Notes: generated by a model not told the origin, from the sequence alone. A stretch of 64,000 nt of DNA from Mangrovibacter yixingensis (GCF_020523985.1 NZ_JAIVKM010000001.1:1922001-1986000); one strand, 5' to 3'; shown: positions 6,860 to 16,096, numbered from the stretch's first letter. Translations and numbers: made by a program.

Positions 6860-8146
6860 ATGATTAAAAACCTCCGCTGGGTCATCGTATTGCTGCTTTT
6901 TCTGGTCTACATGATTAACTATCTTGACCGGGTTGCCTTATCGATTACTGTTCCCATGATTGAAAAAGACCTGATGCTTAACGCTGAGCAGTTCGGTCTG
7001 ATATTCGGTAGTTTCTTTTTTGGCTACGCCTTGTTTAACTTCGTAGGCGGGCTGGCAGTGGATAAGTTCGGGCCAACCCTTGTTATGGGTGGCGCGGTTG
7101 TGATGTGGTCTTTCTTCTGTGGGCTTACCGCGCTGGCAACTGGCTTCTATTCCCTGCTTATCCTGCGCGTACTGTTCGGTATGGCAGAAGGGCCAATCTG
7201 CGCCTCGGCCAATAAAATGATCAATGGCTGGTTCCCGCAAAAACAGGCCGCCACCGCTGTGGGGTTATTAAGTGCCGGGTCACCGTTAGGTGGCGCTGTT
7301 GCCGGGCCTATCATCGGCTACCTGGCATTAGGGTTTGGTTGGCGTCCGGCGTTTGTGATTATTTTCACTATTGGGATTATCTGGGCACTGGCCTGGTTCC
7401 TGATTGCGGCAGACTCACCACTGCGCAGCAAACGTGCTACGCACGAAGAAAAACAAGAAATCGCTTTGTTAAAAAGCCAGGAAACACACCTGACTCCGGT
7501 GGATGACAGCACTGCACCGCCGTTAAGCCATTACCTGAAACAACCTATTATTCTGGTCACGGCGTTTGCTTTCTTCTGCTATAACTACATTCTGTTTTTC
7601 TTCTTGAGCTGGTTCCCGGCCTATCTGGTACAAGCCCATAACCTGGATATTAAATCCATGAGCCTGACCACGATGATCCCATGGATTGTCGGTTTTATTG
7701 GCCTTGCTTTGGGTGGATATATTTCGGATAAAATCTTCAACATCACGGGCCGGCTGTTACTGTCACGCAAAATTGTGTTAGTAGTTTGCCTGCTGATGGC
7801 CGCAATCTGCGTGGCGCTGGCCGGTACAGTGAGCAGTGTAGCGCCTGCTGTGGCCCTGATGTCGGTATCAATATTCTTCCTGTATATCACCGGTGCAATT
7901 TACTGGGCGATTATCCAGGATGTTGTGCACCAGTCCCGCGTGGGTGGTGCCAGTGGTTTTATTCACCTGGTCGGTAGCGTATCCGGCATTGTGGGGCCAA
8001 TTGTAACGGGCTATATCGTGCAAACCAGTGGCAAATTTACCAGTGCATTTATTCTGGCTGGCACAGTTGCCGCACTGGGTGCCTTACTGGTGTTGCTGGT
8101 TATCCGCCCACCGCGCCATGAATCTGCCTCACCTGCCAGAGCATAA
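6860..8146 (+). CDS. MFS sugar-acid transporter, anion:cation symporter family
   Basis: A 428-residue inner-membrane protein with twelve predicted helices. The N-terminal YMINYLDRVALSITVPMIEKD and the helix-2/3 loop DKFGPTLVMGG are typical of the ACS family (GudP, DgoT, ExuT, LgoT), which imports hexuronates and aldonates with protons. A long central cytoplasmic loop (about 195-225) separates the two six-helix bundles. It is co-directional with rspB and probably in its operon; a strong hairpin terminates the transcript. The exact substrate cannot be read from sequence, but the neighbours point to a mannonate-type acid. Confidence 0.92.
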   Translation: MIKNLRWVIVLLLFLVYMINYLDRVALSITVPMIEKDLMLNAEQFGLIFGSFFFGYALFNFVGGLAVDKFGPTLVMGGAVVMWSFFCGLTALATGFYSLLILRVLFGMAEGPICASANKMINGWFPQKQAATAVGLLSAGSPLGGAVAGPIIGYLALGFGWRPAFVIIFTIGIIWALAWFLIAADSPLRSKRATHEEKQEIALLKSQETHLTPVDDSTAPPLSHYLKQPIILVTAFAFFCYNYILFFFLSWFPAYLVQAHNLDIKSMSLTTMIPWIVGFIGLALGGYISDKIFNITGRLLLSRKIVLVVCLLMAAICVALAGTVSSVAPAVALMSVSIFFLYITGAIYWAIIQDVVHQSRVGGASGFIHLVGSVSGIVGPIVTGYIVQTSGKFTSAFILAGTVAALGALLVLLVIRPPRHESASPARA

Positions 8147-8149
8147 TAA

Positions 8150-8180
8150 CCCGGGGGATACTCTTCCCCCGGGTGTATTT
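8150..8180 (+). terminator. Terminator of the rspB-MFS operon
   Basis: CCCGGGGG (8150-8157) pairs perfectly with CCCCCGGG (8166-8173), followed by TGTATTT. It lies four bases after the MFS stop. Confidence 0.8.
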
Positions 8181-8304
8181 ACCCGGCAGCATCACTCGCT
8201 GTTGGCGGCCAACAAGCCGCCAACATCATGCAACCCCACCGATAAATGCAATGACCTGGGCGTTAATCATTACGCCCTAAGCCAATGCATTGCACCAGGC
8301 CAGT

Positions 8305-8562
8305 TCACTTACTCTGAGCAGCCGTGCTGCGATTAGCCCGGTTATTTTCTTCCTCCACAGGGTAGCGCGATGGCCAAATATCCTGTGGCCTTACACCCAG
8401 CGCATCCGCTATCAGGCGCTCACCTTTCGGCCAGCGCCGAATGACTGCATTTGCCAGCGTAGAAGATGATAACCCGGCTGCACGCGAGACCGCCGCCATT
8501 GAGGTGCCTTTTTTACGCAAGCCCGCGATAATATCTGCCGGGTGCCAGTCTTGTTTGTCCAT
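8305..8562 (-). CDS. sfsB: SfsB/Nlp-type Ner-like DNA-binding protein
   Basis: An 85-residue transcription factor of the Ner/Nlp family, homologous to the Mu-phage Ner repressor. The shared block DWHPADIIAGLRKKGTSMAA at the N-terminus and the LSSSTLANA recognition helix, then WPKGE and IWPSRY, closely follow E. coli SfsB, which affects maltose-gene expression. AAGGAA lies about ten bases before the ATG. It is divergent from an AraC fragment. In E. coli sfsB sits elsewhere, between ispB and murA, so this may be a paralogue. Confidence 0.88.
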   Translation of the reverse strand: MDKQDWHPADIIAGLRKKGTSMAAVSRAAGLSSSTLANAVIRRWPKGERLIADALGVRPQDIWPSRYPVEEENNRANRSTAAQSK

Positions 8563-8600
8563 ATCTGGAATTCCTTTTTATAACCTAACCTGTGTTTATT

Positions 8601-8822
8601 AAGCGCTTCGCAAGCGGTACCCCGGGCATGTCACTTCCGTTCACTGACGCATCCAGTAACCGGAACAGACCAAGACCACCGGATGCCCGGAGAGGCACCG
8701 AACCAAGCCGTACCAGAGCGCACCCCGCCAGGCGGTTTCGCTCCCTATCTGCGCCATCACGCTACTGCGCAATGGCCTTATCCAAACTTAAAGCCACTTA
8801 CCTGTGTTCACCCACATGGGTG
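8601..8822. ncRNA. Densely hairpinned non-coding stretch, candidate structured RNA or element end
   Basis: Six perfect or near-perfect hairpins follow one another. CGCTT/AAGCG is at 8604-8616. CCGGGCAT/ATGCCCGG (8622-8629 with 8683-8690) encloses an inner TTCC..ACTG/CAGT..GGAA stem (8635-8665). Nested GAGCG/CGCTC and CCGCC/GGCGG lie at 8716-8743, TGCGC/GCGCA at 8750-8771 and CACCC/GGGTG at 8809-8822. A plus-strand reading frame passes through but has low-complexity Pro/Arg content and no start. I know no family with this layout; strand is undetermined. Confidence 0.4.
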
Positions 8823-8903
8823 CTGCGCCCTCCTTTTGTTTGTACTCACCAAGGCATGTTTTTTGCATTTATTCACCATGAATTAACATTGGAGTTACAT
8901 ACC

Positions 8904-9374
8904 ATGGCAAACCCTGAACAGTTTCTGCCGTTCCAACCTGCTCTGCAAAATTCGTGTCAATTAAAAAACTACCAGCAACAGATGCAGAACTGCCGGGGAA
9001 TTTCCCATTTTTATTCATTTACCACCGGTGATGACCTGAATAATGCACTGGTCATTCCGGATAATTGTATTGATATTTTATTTGACTGCAATACACATAA
9101 ACCAACAGTTCGAGTATATGGTACAGTATCTCGTTACAAGCCCGTCGAACTTATTTCCGGCCACCGTTATTTCGGCATTCGGTTTATGCCGGGCATAATG
9201 CCAGATTATATTGACCTAATACCAGAAGATATGCCAGACCATGAATATAATTTTTTAGATATTAATCCTGGTGCCGCATCTATAATTGATGAGATCGCGT
9301 TACGTGAAAGTTTTACGCAACAATTTAAAACCTTCAATGAAAACAGGGGAAATAAATCACTACGCCAACCTTAA
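8904..9374 (+). pseudogene. Truncated AraC-family regulator (sensor domain only)
   Basis: A 156-residue frame begins MANPEQFLPFQPAL with GGAG nine bases upstream. It contains the cupin-like sensor found at the N-terminus of many AraC regulators (DUF6597 type): ALVIPDNCIDILFDCN, VYGTVSRYKPVELISGHRYFGIRFMPG. Full-length relatives are about 260-280 residues and end in two helix-turn-helix motifs. Here the frame stops just after the linker (GNKSLRQP) and no HTH follows. It therefore cannot bind DNA in the usual way. It belongs to a decayed locus with the permease and oxidoreductase pieces downstream. Confidence 0.75.
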
Positions 9375-9543
9375 AAAGTAACGCAATATTTAATGGCCGA
9401 CAGCTAAAATGGGGTACAGCCCGATGGCATCGATGCCAATTATCAGTAACAACATAATCACGCTGTGTGTATGGCAGGCGTTGTGATACTGGGAATATAA
9501 CGTAACATATTGTTATGGGAGGCCAGCACCTCTGCATGCAGGC

Positions 9544-9903
9544 TCAGAAAGAAACCGGGCATAGCCACATAGCAAGCTGCGCGCCAATATAGGCAAACAA
9601 GGCAATAAATGAAGCCAACGAACCAATATTTTCGCCCATCCCCGTAGCAATACAGGCATAAAATGCACCGGTGTTATTCACGTAACGGCTCATCGTAATA
9701 TACCCAACCGCAAACAACCCTAAAATCACGTTTGCAGCAATATAAGCCGTCGCCATCCCTGCACCATTGCCGGATAAAATAGCAATGAGCACCCCGTCCA
9801 CAATCCCTGTTAAAGGTGAAGCTGCCGCTACCAAAAAGAACACCAAAGCCAATACACCCAGCATATCTTTCCTTAACCCCTGAATTTCAGTTTCGTTATT
9901 CAT
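9544..9903 (-). pseudogene. Truncated APC-superfamily amino-acid permease (N-terminal third)
   Basis: A 119-residue frame begins MNNETEIQGLRKDMLGVLAL and covers the first three membrane helices of an APC permease. The VFFLVAAASPLTGIVDG segment corresponds to the substrate/cation-binding unwound region of TM1. The frame stops after AYIGAQLAMW, where about 330 more residues would be expected. The next 170 bases on the same strand hold only short hydrophobic fragments. The intact part starts with an ATG and could still be translated. It is inactive as a transporter. Confidence 0.8.
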
Positions 9904-10036
9904 AATTCACCTTACGCGATGACTTAATAATGCAGGTATCCACTCAGCCCGGGCTCAGAAAGCAACATTCGGATATCTTGTTACCGGTTGCCTTATATGG
10001 AGCGATAATTTTAATTTTTCATACGCGTGAAAAAGA

Positions 10037-10056
10037 AAATAGAAAAAATCAGACAA
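10037..10056 (+). repeat. 20-bp direct repeat, copy 1
   Basis: AAATAGAAAAAATCAGACAA here and AAATAGAAAAAATCGGACAA at 10522-10541 differ at one base. The pair brackets the oxidoreductase remnant. Confidence 0.6.
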
Positions 10057-10149
10057 TAACACTGTGCAACGCCAGCTCAATAGCTGGTGCGTATCTTTAA
10101 AAAAATGCTGTAAAAATGTTAAATTGGCCTGCTTATGCCAGTAAGTGCA

Positions 10150-10506
10150 TCAGGCGGCGAACCGGCTGAACAAATACGGATCAGGGTTCACCAGTGGTGT
10201 GGTATTGCAAATTAACTCTGCCGCCAGTTGCCCTGCGGCCGGAGAAGTACCAAAACCATGCCCGGAAAACCCCGTTACCACAGTAAGGCCCGCAAGTTGT
10301 GCCACAGGGCCAATGACTGGGTTGGAATTGGGTGTAACATCTATCATTCCCGCCCAGGACCAGGCTACCTGAACATCGCGAAACACAGGCCATGCCGCAC
10401 TCAGGTTATCCAGCGCATTCTGGTTTAGCTTGTGGCCTACTGGCGGGCCCATAATACGTATGTGCTCACCTGGCGAACGCTGGTTACTACGCCAGCGCCG
10501 CTTCAA
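10150..10506 (-). pseudogene. C-terminal remnant of a FAD-dependent DAO-family oxidoreductase
   Basis: About 118 residues match the end of D-amino-acid-oxidase/glycine-oxidase-type flavoproteins. The visible parts are a core strand (RIMGPPVGHKLNQNALDNL), the WAGMIDVTPNSNPVIGPV segment and the FAD-binding TGFSGHGFGTSPAAGQLAAELI end. The N-terminal GxGxxG Rossmann half is missing. The sequence changes to unrelated DNA within about 15 bases of copy 2 of the 20-bp repeat. The enzyme would have deaminated an amine or amino acid, which fits the neighbouring permease piece. It is a remnant without activity. Confidence 0.8.
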
Positions 10507-10521
10507 CGCCAGGTAACAGAA

Positions 10522-10541
10522 AAATAGAAAAAATCGGACAA
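10522..10541 (+). repeat. 20-bp direct repeat, copy 2
   Basis: AAATAGAAAAAATCGGACAA, one mismatch from 10037-10056, lies 15 bases beyond the truncation point of the oxidoreductase remnant. Confidence 0.6.
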
Positions 10542-10961
10542 CGGGCAGAAACCGGAACGTACACGGAGTACGTGAGGATTTCGAGCACTGCCCAGGTTCA
10601 AAATGGCAAGCAAAATAACCCTAATGGGATAGGCTCTAAGACGGCTAAAAATTATTATTAGTGACACCAATAAGCCGATGTAATAAGGAATATCTAACAA
10701 AAACAAAATACAAAACAGGCCAACCACATTATTTACTCGCTACCTTGTCACCTTTCTTGTTCGGCATAACTTGAAGACGTATTAACGCGAACTATGCTAG
10801 AAAACAGTTGGTTATTTTCCACTTACTGAATGTGGCAATGAAATAACAACAGTTCCCTTAACACATAAGTGAACAAGCAGCTTGCCAGCACTCACCGGTA
10901 TTTTTTGATTAGTAAACTCTGCACTTCAAATACGCAGCGCCAGAGATAAAAGGATCTTTCT
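10542..10961. other. Non-coding region before the MscS-type gene
   Basis: No credible gene. It contains GGAACGTACACGGAGTACGT, with an inverted GTAC(A)C/GGAGTAC-like core, and an AT-rich 3' half that must carry the promoter of the channel gene. The first 90 bases have a different composition from the rest and may belong to a dispersed repeat. Confidence 0.35.
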
Positions 10962-12599
10962 ATGCCACGTATCTGTTGTTGGTTGTTTTTCACACTGATA
11001 TTCAGTGTCTTGCATCCGGCCTACAGCGCAGAGCCGCGCCAGTCTCCTTTACCAGAAGAAAGAGCCCGCACGCTAATGGTGTTACACCAACCGGTGGTCA
11101 TGCTGCAGGCCAAAATTGGCTATTCCACGCCGGAAGAGCGGGTACGCCGGATTCAGTCGGCATTACGCAATTTAAGTGATGAAGATGTACGCCACCCCGT
11201 AGAGGTAAAGGCAATTCGCCGTTATAACCAGGATTGCCGACTGTTTATGGTGAACGGTAAGCCATTTATGTTGCTGGCAGACCAGGACCTGGATGAAGGG
11301 GATGACCTGACGCTCGACCAGGCCGCTTCGCTGGTACAAAAACGCCTGAACAGCCTGCGCCTGGCGCTGATTCAGCAATATTCTCCTCACTATTTATTGG
11401 TATCCACCTTAAAAGGCATTGGTGGGTTGGCAATACTCATCTTATTGAACAGGCTTAGTTTTTCAGCATGGCGCTGGACAAAGCGCTATTTCGACAGCCG
11501 CATTTTGCAACAAAAAGGCATTATTCCCCATGCCTGGCGTGGGCTGTTGGGCAACATAGAAGCACGGGTAGTCGGAACCCTGCTGACATTGCTGGGCCTG
11601 GCACTATTTTATATTTGGTTGAGCTGGCTGTTCAGGTTGTTTCCCTATACCCGCTTGTGGGGCGAATCACTGGGAACTTATTCTGTCAATGTGCTCGAAC
11701 AAATAGGCCTGGCGATTATTACCGCGATGCCAGGGCTGGTGATTGTTGCCATAATCGTGTTAATCACCCTTTTTATTCTCAAACTACTGCGTATTTTGCT
11801 CCACCAGGTTGAGACGGAAAAACTGCATATACCCGGTATTCACCCAGAAACGGTTAGTGCGACAAGAAAATTAATTTCGGTGGCTATCTGGTTATTTGCC
11901 CTTTCTGCCGCCTACCCATTTTTACCTGGTGCAAACTCTCTGGCATTCAAAGGGGTAAGTGTCTTTTTTGGGTTGCTACTGACACTGGGTTCAGCAGGTG
12001 TTATGAACCATGCCATGAGTGGGCTGGTACTGATTTACTCCCGAGCATTACGGCGCGGAGATATGATTCGCATTGGCGAAAATGAAGGCACAGTCAGTGA
12101 GATTGGTATGCTGGCAACCAAAATTCTTACCCGTGAAAACCACATTGTTACCGTACCAAACGCCGTTGCAGTAAGCGGTAAAATTACCAATTTAAGTGCT
12201 TACCGCCGTGATGCGGGAATAACCATCACCACTTCGGTCACCATCGGTTACGACACCCCCTGGCGGCAAGTCCATGCATTGTTGGAGCTGGCCGCAAGCC
12301 AAACATCAGGCATCAATCAGTCAGTTGCTCCCATCGTGCGCCAGCTAAATTTGAAAGACTGGTATGTCGAATATGAGCTGCAAGTTTCACTGGAGAAAAA
12401 CGCGGCGATGCCTTCTGTAAAAAGCACGCTGCACGCCAACATTCAGGATGTATTCAACACCTTTGGTGTACAGATTATGTCGCCCAATTTTATTGCCCAG
12501 CCTGAAACACCAGTAGTGGTATTACCAGAAAACTGGCATAACGCACCGGCTCGCCCTGCAGAGGATAACAACGGCCCCAGGAACTCAGAAATAACCTGA
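10962..12599 (+). CDS. MscS-family mechanosensitive channel with periplasmic N-terminal domain
   Basis: A 545-residue inner-membrane protein. A signal peptide (about 1-22, ending AYSA) is followed by a soluble periplasmic domain (about 23-140), four to five membrane helices (about 145-345) and the MscS pore helix (SVFFGLLLTLGSAGVMNHAMSGLVLIYS). The cytoplasmic beta domain RRGDMIRIGENEGTVSEIGMLATKI comes next, and then the alpha/beta vestibule. Such channels open on hypo-osmotic shock to release solutes. AAGGA lies eight bases upstream of the ATG. It stands alone, with about 230 non-coding bases on the 3' side. It is longer than classical MscS (286 residues) and resembles the mid-sized paralogues. 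Confidence 0.92.
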   Translation: MPRICCWLFFTLIFSVLHPAYSAEPRQSPLPEERARTLMVLHQPVVMLQAKIGYSTPEERVRRIQSALRNLSDEDVRHPVEVKAIRRYNQDCRLFMVNGKPFMLLADQDLDEGDDLTLDQAASLVQKRLNSLRLALIQQYSPHYLLVSTLKGIGGLAILILLNRLSFSAWRWTKRYFDSRILQQKGIIPHAWRGLLGNIEARVVGTLLTLLGLALFYIWLSWLFRLFPYTRLWGESLGTYSVNVLEQIGLAIITAMPGLVIVAIIVLITLFILKLLRILLHQVETEKLHIPGIHPETVSATRKLISVAIWLFALSAAYPFLPGANSLAFKGVSVFFGLLLTLGSAGVMNHAMSGLVLIYSRALRRGDMIRIGENEGTVSEIGMLATKILTRENHIVTVPNAVAVSGKITNLSAYRRDAGITITTSVTIGYDTPWRQVHALLELAASQTSGINQSVAPIVRQLNLKDWYVEYELQVSLEKNAAMPSVKSTLHANIQDVFNTFGVQIMSPNFIAQPETPVVVLPENWHNAPARPAEDNNGPRNSEIT

Positions 12600-12831
12600 A
12601 ACAGGAATAGTTATTAAAAATGAATTAATTATTAAGCCATGGTAATAAATTAAACAGCCTGAATAAACATGCTGTTAAATCACGAATTGTTAAAACCAGG
12701 AATAAAACAAAATAATCAAACATTATCCCCCGATTTTCTTGAAATTTTTACCGCCTGAACTAACTTTACAATGCTTGGTTCAGTAAAAACATCAAGTGGC
12801 TATTTTATAAATTCAACAAGTAAGGGAGTTT

Positions 12832-13113
12832 ATGATGATGGGCATTACACAAAAAGTTGTTATCGCTGCGCTCGCTGCCTTTACGTTTAGCGCTTATTCT
12901 GCGGAAATGATGAAAAAAACGGACTTTGATAAAGTCGCTGACCAATATACCAAAGTAGGGACGATTTCCAGTGCAGGTGAAACCTCCCCTATGGATGCCA
13001 AAGAAGAATTGTCGAAAAAAGCCGATGATATGGGCGGCTCCGTTTATGTTCTGACCTCTGGCCAGACAGAAAACAAAATTCACGTAACAGCCGATGTGTT
13101 TAAGAAAAAATAA
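12832..13113 (+). CDS. DUF1471 (YdgH/BhsA/McbA) periplasmic stress protein
   Basis: A 93-residue secreted protein with a signal peptide (about 1-24, [11 protein letters not shown]). The mature part holds the DUF1471 core: D-x-(Y)[30 protein letters not shown], then SVYVLTSG, and a final VTADVFKK strand. Members such as BhsA, McbA and YhcN respond to acid, metal and peroxide stress and influence biofilm. AAGGGAG precedes a run of three in-frame ATGs, so the exact start could be 12832, 12835 or 12838. A strong terminator follows. A second member lies at 35193. Confidence 0.92.
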   Translation: MMMGITQKVVIAALAAFTFSAYSAEMMKKTDFDKVADQYTKVGTISSAGETSPMDAKEELSKKADDMGGSVYVLTSGQTENKIHVTADVFKKK

Positions 13114-13152
13114 ACACCAAGACGGCTTAATGTAAAAGTATGAATACCATTA

Positions 13153-13186
13153 AGAAAGAAGGAAAGCCGCTGTTTTCCTTCTTTCT
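13153..13186 (+). terminator. Terminator of the DUF1471 gene
   Basis: AGAAAGAAGGAAA (13153-13165) pairs perfectly with TTTCCTTCTTTCT (13174-13186) around an eight-base loop, 40 bases after the stop. Confidence 0.8.
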
Positions 13187-13435
13187 GTTTCTGACACGAC
13201 CCCGCAGCCGTTTCCCCCACCGTCAATATAGCGTAACGCTCAGTAACAACTGTGGATTAATCATGAAATTCGCTGTTGTCTGATTGAGTCGGCTGGTGTA
13301 CGCCCATACTATGCCATTAAGGACATACCCCTGTGCCTGCATTTTACCGGGTTCTGCCACGGTGAATGGCCAGGGTATAGCACACGGTTACTTTTGCGCA
13401 GCAAAGGTATGCCGTACTGACAAAGGCAGGTGTAT
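13187..13435. other. Non-coding region before the DUF6515-like gene
   Basis: No reading frame or RNA feature that I recognise. It should contain the promoter of the gene at 13436. Confidence 0.3.
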
Positions 13436-13831
13436 ATGAAAAAGATTTCTTTGATAATGCTGTTTACTGCAGCGCTAACCAGCATGGCTCCGCTGGCTCA
13501 GGCACATCCAGGCCCAGGTCCGGACTTTGGGCACGGCCCGGCACCCTTTTTCCACCCAGGCCACCGGGTGGATATTCTGCCGGATATTGCCACGGCTCTG
13601 TTGATTGGTGGGCTGACTTACTATGTAGCAAATGGCATTTACTACCAGCGCCAGAATGATCATTACGTTGTAGTTGAGCCACCGACAACAACCGTTGTTG
13701 AAGCGCCGTCATCAGGCTCTCTGCACCCGCTCGATTTTAATGGCCGCCGTTATTATGTGAGTGACGGCCACTATTACGAACGCGACGTAGATGGCCGCTA
13801 TATCGAAGTACCTCGCCCGGCGGGCCTGTAA
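13436..13831 (+). CDS. Small secreted protein, DUF6515-like
   Basis: A 131-residue protein with a clear signal peptide (about 1-24, ending PLAQAH). A His/Pro/Gly-rich stretch (HPGPGPDFGHGPAPFFHPGH) follows, then a hydrophobic segment (about 52-66) and a Tyr-rich C-terminal part (RRYYVSDGHYYERDVDGRYIEV) typical of DUF6515-type periplasmic or outer-membrane-associated proteins. The His-rich region could bind metal. I use the ATG at 13436 rather than a GTG six bases upstream, because MKKISLIM is a standard signal start. Function is not known. Confidence 0.85.
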   Translation: MKKISLIMLFTAALTSMAPLAQAHPGPGPDFGHGPAPFFHPGHRVDILPDIATALLIGGLTYYVANGIYYQRQNDHYVVVEPPTTTVVEAPSSGSLHPLDFNGRRYYVSDGHYYERDVDGRYIEVPRPAGL

Positions 13832-13852
13832 CGGCCAGAGCGGTGAGCAAAA

Positions 13853-14503
13853 CTACCGGCTGCGTGCCAGCGCAGCCAGAATAGTCCGCTCAGAAATATT
13901 CAGGTAGGTTTCAAGGGTGGCAGCCGCTTTATCGTTGTCACCCGCTTTCAGTAATAAAATGATCCCCGCATTTTTTTCCACATAAGGCGAATGCAACATC
14001 TCTTTATCTGCCAGTTGGCCGAATGCCAGGCGTAACTCTGCTGAAATATGCTGGTACAGCCGCATCAGGCGCTCACTGTCAGACAGGGCAACAATGGCAG
14101 CATGAAATTGCATATTCGCGGTGCCCACTTCACCCCAGTCTTCGGCCCGTAAAGCACGGCGCGCGTCATCAACTGCACGCTCCATCAGGGTTATTGCCGG
14201 GTGATAGGGGTAGGCATTACGCAGAGCATCACACTCAATCAACCGCCGGATACGGTAAATATCGATAATATCGGCATCTGCGGGCACGGCCACACAAACC
14301 CCACGGTTTGGCTGGTAACGCAACAGCCCTTCCTGGGTGAGCAAACGAAATACTTCGCGTAACGTGTTACGAGAAATATCCAGTTGGCTGGTTAATTCCC
14401 TTTCCGAGAGGCGGGCACCAGGCAGTAACTCTCCGGCAATAATTTTCTGACGTAATGCCTGAGCAATTATTTCACTCAGTACAGGCTCTGCAGGTTCTCT
14501 CAT
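13853..14503 (-). CDS. GntR-family regulator (FCD) of the 5-oxoproline operon
   Basis: A 216-residue repressor. The winged helix (about 10-75) contains LISRNTLREVFRLLTQEGLLRYQ-type residues, and the FCD domain (about 85-210) has the NMQFHAAIVALSDSERLM helix with ligand-binding His. The ATG at 14503 is preceded by GGTGAGAGG; the frame extends to a TTG upstream but without support. It is divergent from the NRAMP-pxpA operon, and the shared control region has a perfect ATTGTTCAACAAT palindrome, a good operator candidate. The inducer is probably 5-oxoproline or a related lactam (inference). Confidence 0.92.
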   Translation of the reverse strand: MREPAEPVLSEIIAQALRQKIIAGELLPGARLSERELTSQLDISRNTLREVFRLLTQEGLLRYQPNRGVCVAVPADADIIDIYRIRRLIECDALRNAYPYHPAITLMERAVDDARRALRAEDWGEVGTANMQFHAAIVALSDSERLMRLYQHISAELRLAFGQLADKEMLHSPYVEKNAGIILLLKAGDNDKAAATLETYLNISERTILAALARSR

Positions 14504-14843
14504 CTGCCTCTCACCAACGGGGAACAAGCGGCAATATTCCCATAATCCAGCAGGAGCAGCAACTTGCCCTCACCCCTTCTGGGCATTATTGCTGGCATAA
14601 CAACACGTAGCGCACCAGCCAGGTGCATACTGTGCATCATTGCTGTGCACTGCTGTTTCTGTGTGTCAGCTCACTCTTTTAAAACCACGCATTAACAAAT
14701 ATTTCACATCTATAGTTTTTCCGCTATGTTCAATATTGTTCAACAATTTATTTTTCATTGATGAACAATAAAATCAATTTAACCCAACAATGGAATGATT
14801 TTTGCTTAACAACATGACATCCCCCCCGACTGGAGTTCATGCA
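14504..14843. promoter_or_regulatory. Divergent control region of the 5-oxoproline operon with TTGTTCAACAA operator
   Basis: ATTGTTCAACAAT at 14735-14747 is a perfect odd-centred palindrome. Related half-sites TGTTCAAT (14728-14735) and GAACAAT (14763-14769) lie around it. The spacing upstream of the carrier gene suits repression by the divergent GntR protein. The rest of the region is non-coding. Confidence 0.6.
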
Positions 14844-16088
14844 ATGGCAGTTGATAACATCAATAAGCAAAAGAGCTTTGTTCAAAACCGGCGTTCATCG
14901 CTTCTCGCCGCGATATTCCTGATGGCCACTTCCGCCATTGGCCCCGGTTTTATTACCCAAACCGCCACCTTCACCGCCACTCTGGGCGCGGCTTTCGCCT
15001 TTGGCATTCTGGCTTCTATCGTGATTGACTTTGTCGTACAGCAAAATATCTGGCGGGTAGTGACTCTGACCCGGATGAACGCAGCCCAGGTAGCAAACAA
15101 GGCCATTCCCGGTAGTGGTTACTTGCTGGCTGTGCTGGTTATCTTTGGTGGGCTGGTTTTTAATATTGGCAATATTGCTGGTGCCGGGTTAGGGCTGAAT
15201 GCCTTGTTTGGCCTTAGCCCTAAAGTGGGTGGGCTGATAAGCGCGGGTATCGCTATCTATATTTTTGCTTCACGCCGTGCCGGGGTGGCACTGGACCGCA
15301 TGCTTATTGTGCTGGGGATTGTCATGATAGCCCTGACATTATATGTCGCGCTGGTTTCACACCCACCATTAGGAATGGCACTGCGTGAAACCGTGTTCCC
15401 CAGCAATATTAACTTTGCGGCAATTACCACCATCGTGGGTGGTACAGTTGGGGGATATATCAGCTATGCAGGTGCCCACCGCCTGCTGGATAAAGGCATC
15501 AGCGGTAAAGAACACATCAAAGAAGTTTCTTCGGCGGCCAACCGAGGAATTGTTGTGGTTGGTATCATGCGCTATGTGCTGTTTCTGGCTATTTTTGGCG
15601 TGGTTGCCAGCGGTGTCACGATTGATCTTTCCAGCCACAATGCCAACCCGGCATCCCAGGCATTTTTGGCAGCAGCAGGGAATGTTGGCCTGCGTATTTT
15701 CGGTATTGTGCTGTGGGCTGCCGCACTCTCCAGTGTGGTAGGCGCTGCATGGACATCTATTTCTTTTATTTCCGTTTTCCGCCCAGGTATTACAGAGCGC
15801 CAACGCAATATTGCCACACTGGTATTTATTGCGTTCACCCTGGTGGTTTACTTGTCTCTGGGCACCGCCCCCGCAGCACTGCTGGTATTTGCTGGCGGGT
15901 TTAATGGCCTGGTGCTTCCGCTGGGCTTAACCTTGTTTCTGTGGGTTGGCTGGCGGCGGGCAGACCTGATGGAAGGTTACCGCTACCCGCGCTGGTTGCT
16001 CTGGCTGGGGTTGGTTACCTGCATCATGACCTGGTATATGGCCATCATGTCGGTTTCCACTATTTTTAATTTCCTGAAAATTGCATAA
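14844..16088 (+). CDS. NRAMP-like transporter, YcsG type, of the 5-oxoproline operon
   Basis: A 414-residue inner-membrane protein with about eleven helices. The first helix ([22 protein letters not shown]) has the GPG signature of the NRAMP fold, but the DPGN metal site of true NRAMP importers is not present. That fits the YcsG branch that travels with pxpA/B/C genes and probably imports an organic substrate. TGGAG lies eight bases before the chosen ATG; a longer frame reaches a TTG at 14802. It is the first gene of a tight five-gene operon. The substrate is likely 5-oxoproline or a related compound (inference from operon). Confidence 0.88.
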   Translation: MAVDNINKQKSFVQNRRSSLLAAIFLMATSAIGPGFITQTATFTATLGAAFAFGILASIVIDFVVQQNIWRVVTLTRMNAAQVANKAIPGSGYLLAVLVIFGGLVFNIGNIAGAGLGLNALFGLSPKVGGLISAGIAIYIFASRRAGVALDRMLIVLGIVMIALTLYVALVSHPPLGMALRETVFPSNINFAAITTIVGGTVGGYISYAGAHRLLDKGISGKEHIKEVSSAANRGIVVVGIMRYVLFLAIFGVVASGVTIDLSSHNANPASQAFLAAAGNVGLRIFGIVLWAAALSSVVGAAWTSISFISVFRPGITERQRNIATLVFIAFTLVVYLSLGTAPAALLVFAGGFNGLVLPLGLTLFLWVGWRRADLMEGYRYPRWLLWLGLVTCIMTWYMAIMSVSTIFNFLKIA

Positions 16089-16096
16089 GGCTACCT

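Noticed and set aside
8592..8903. N-terminal extension of the AraC fragment through the hairpin region
   Set aside because: The extension is Pro/Arg/Ser-rich with no family match. A GGAG site supports the ATG at 8904 instead.
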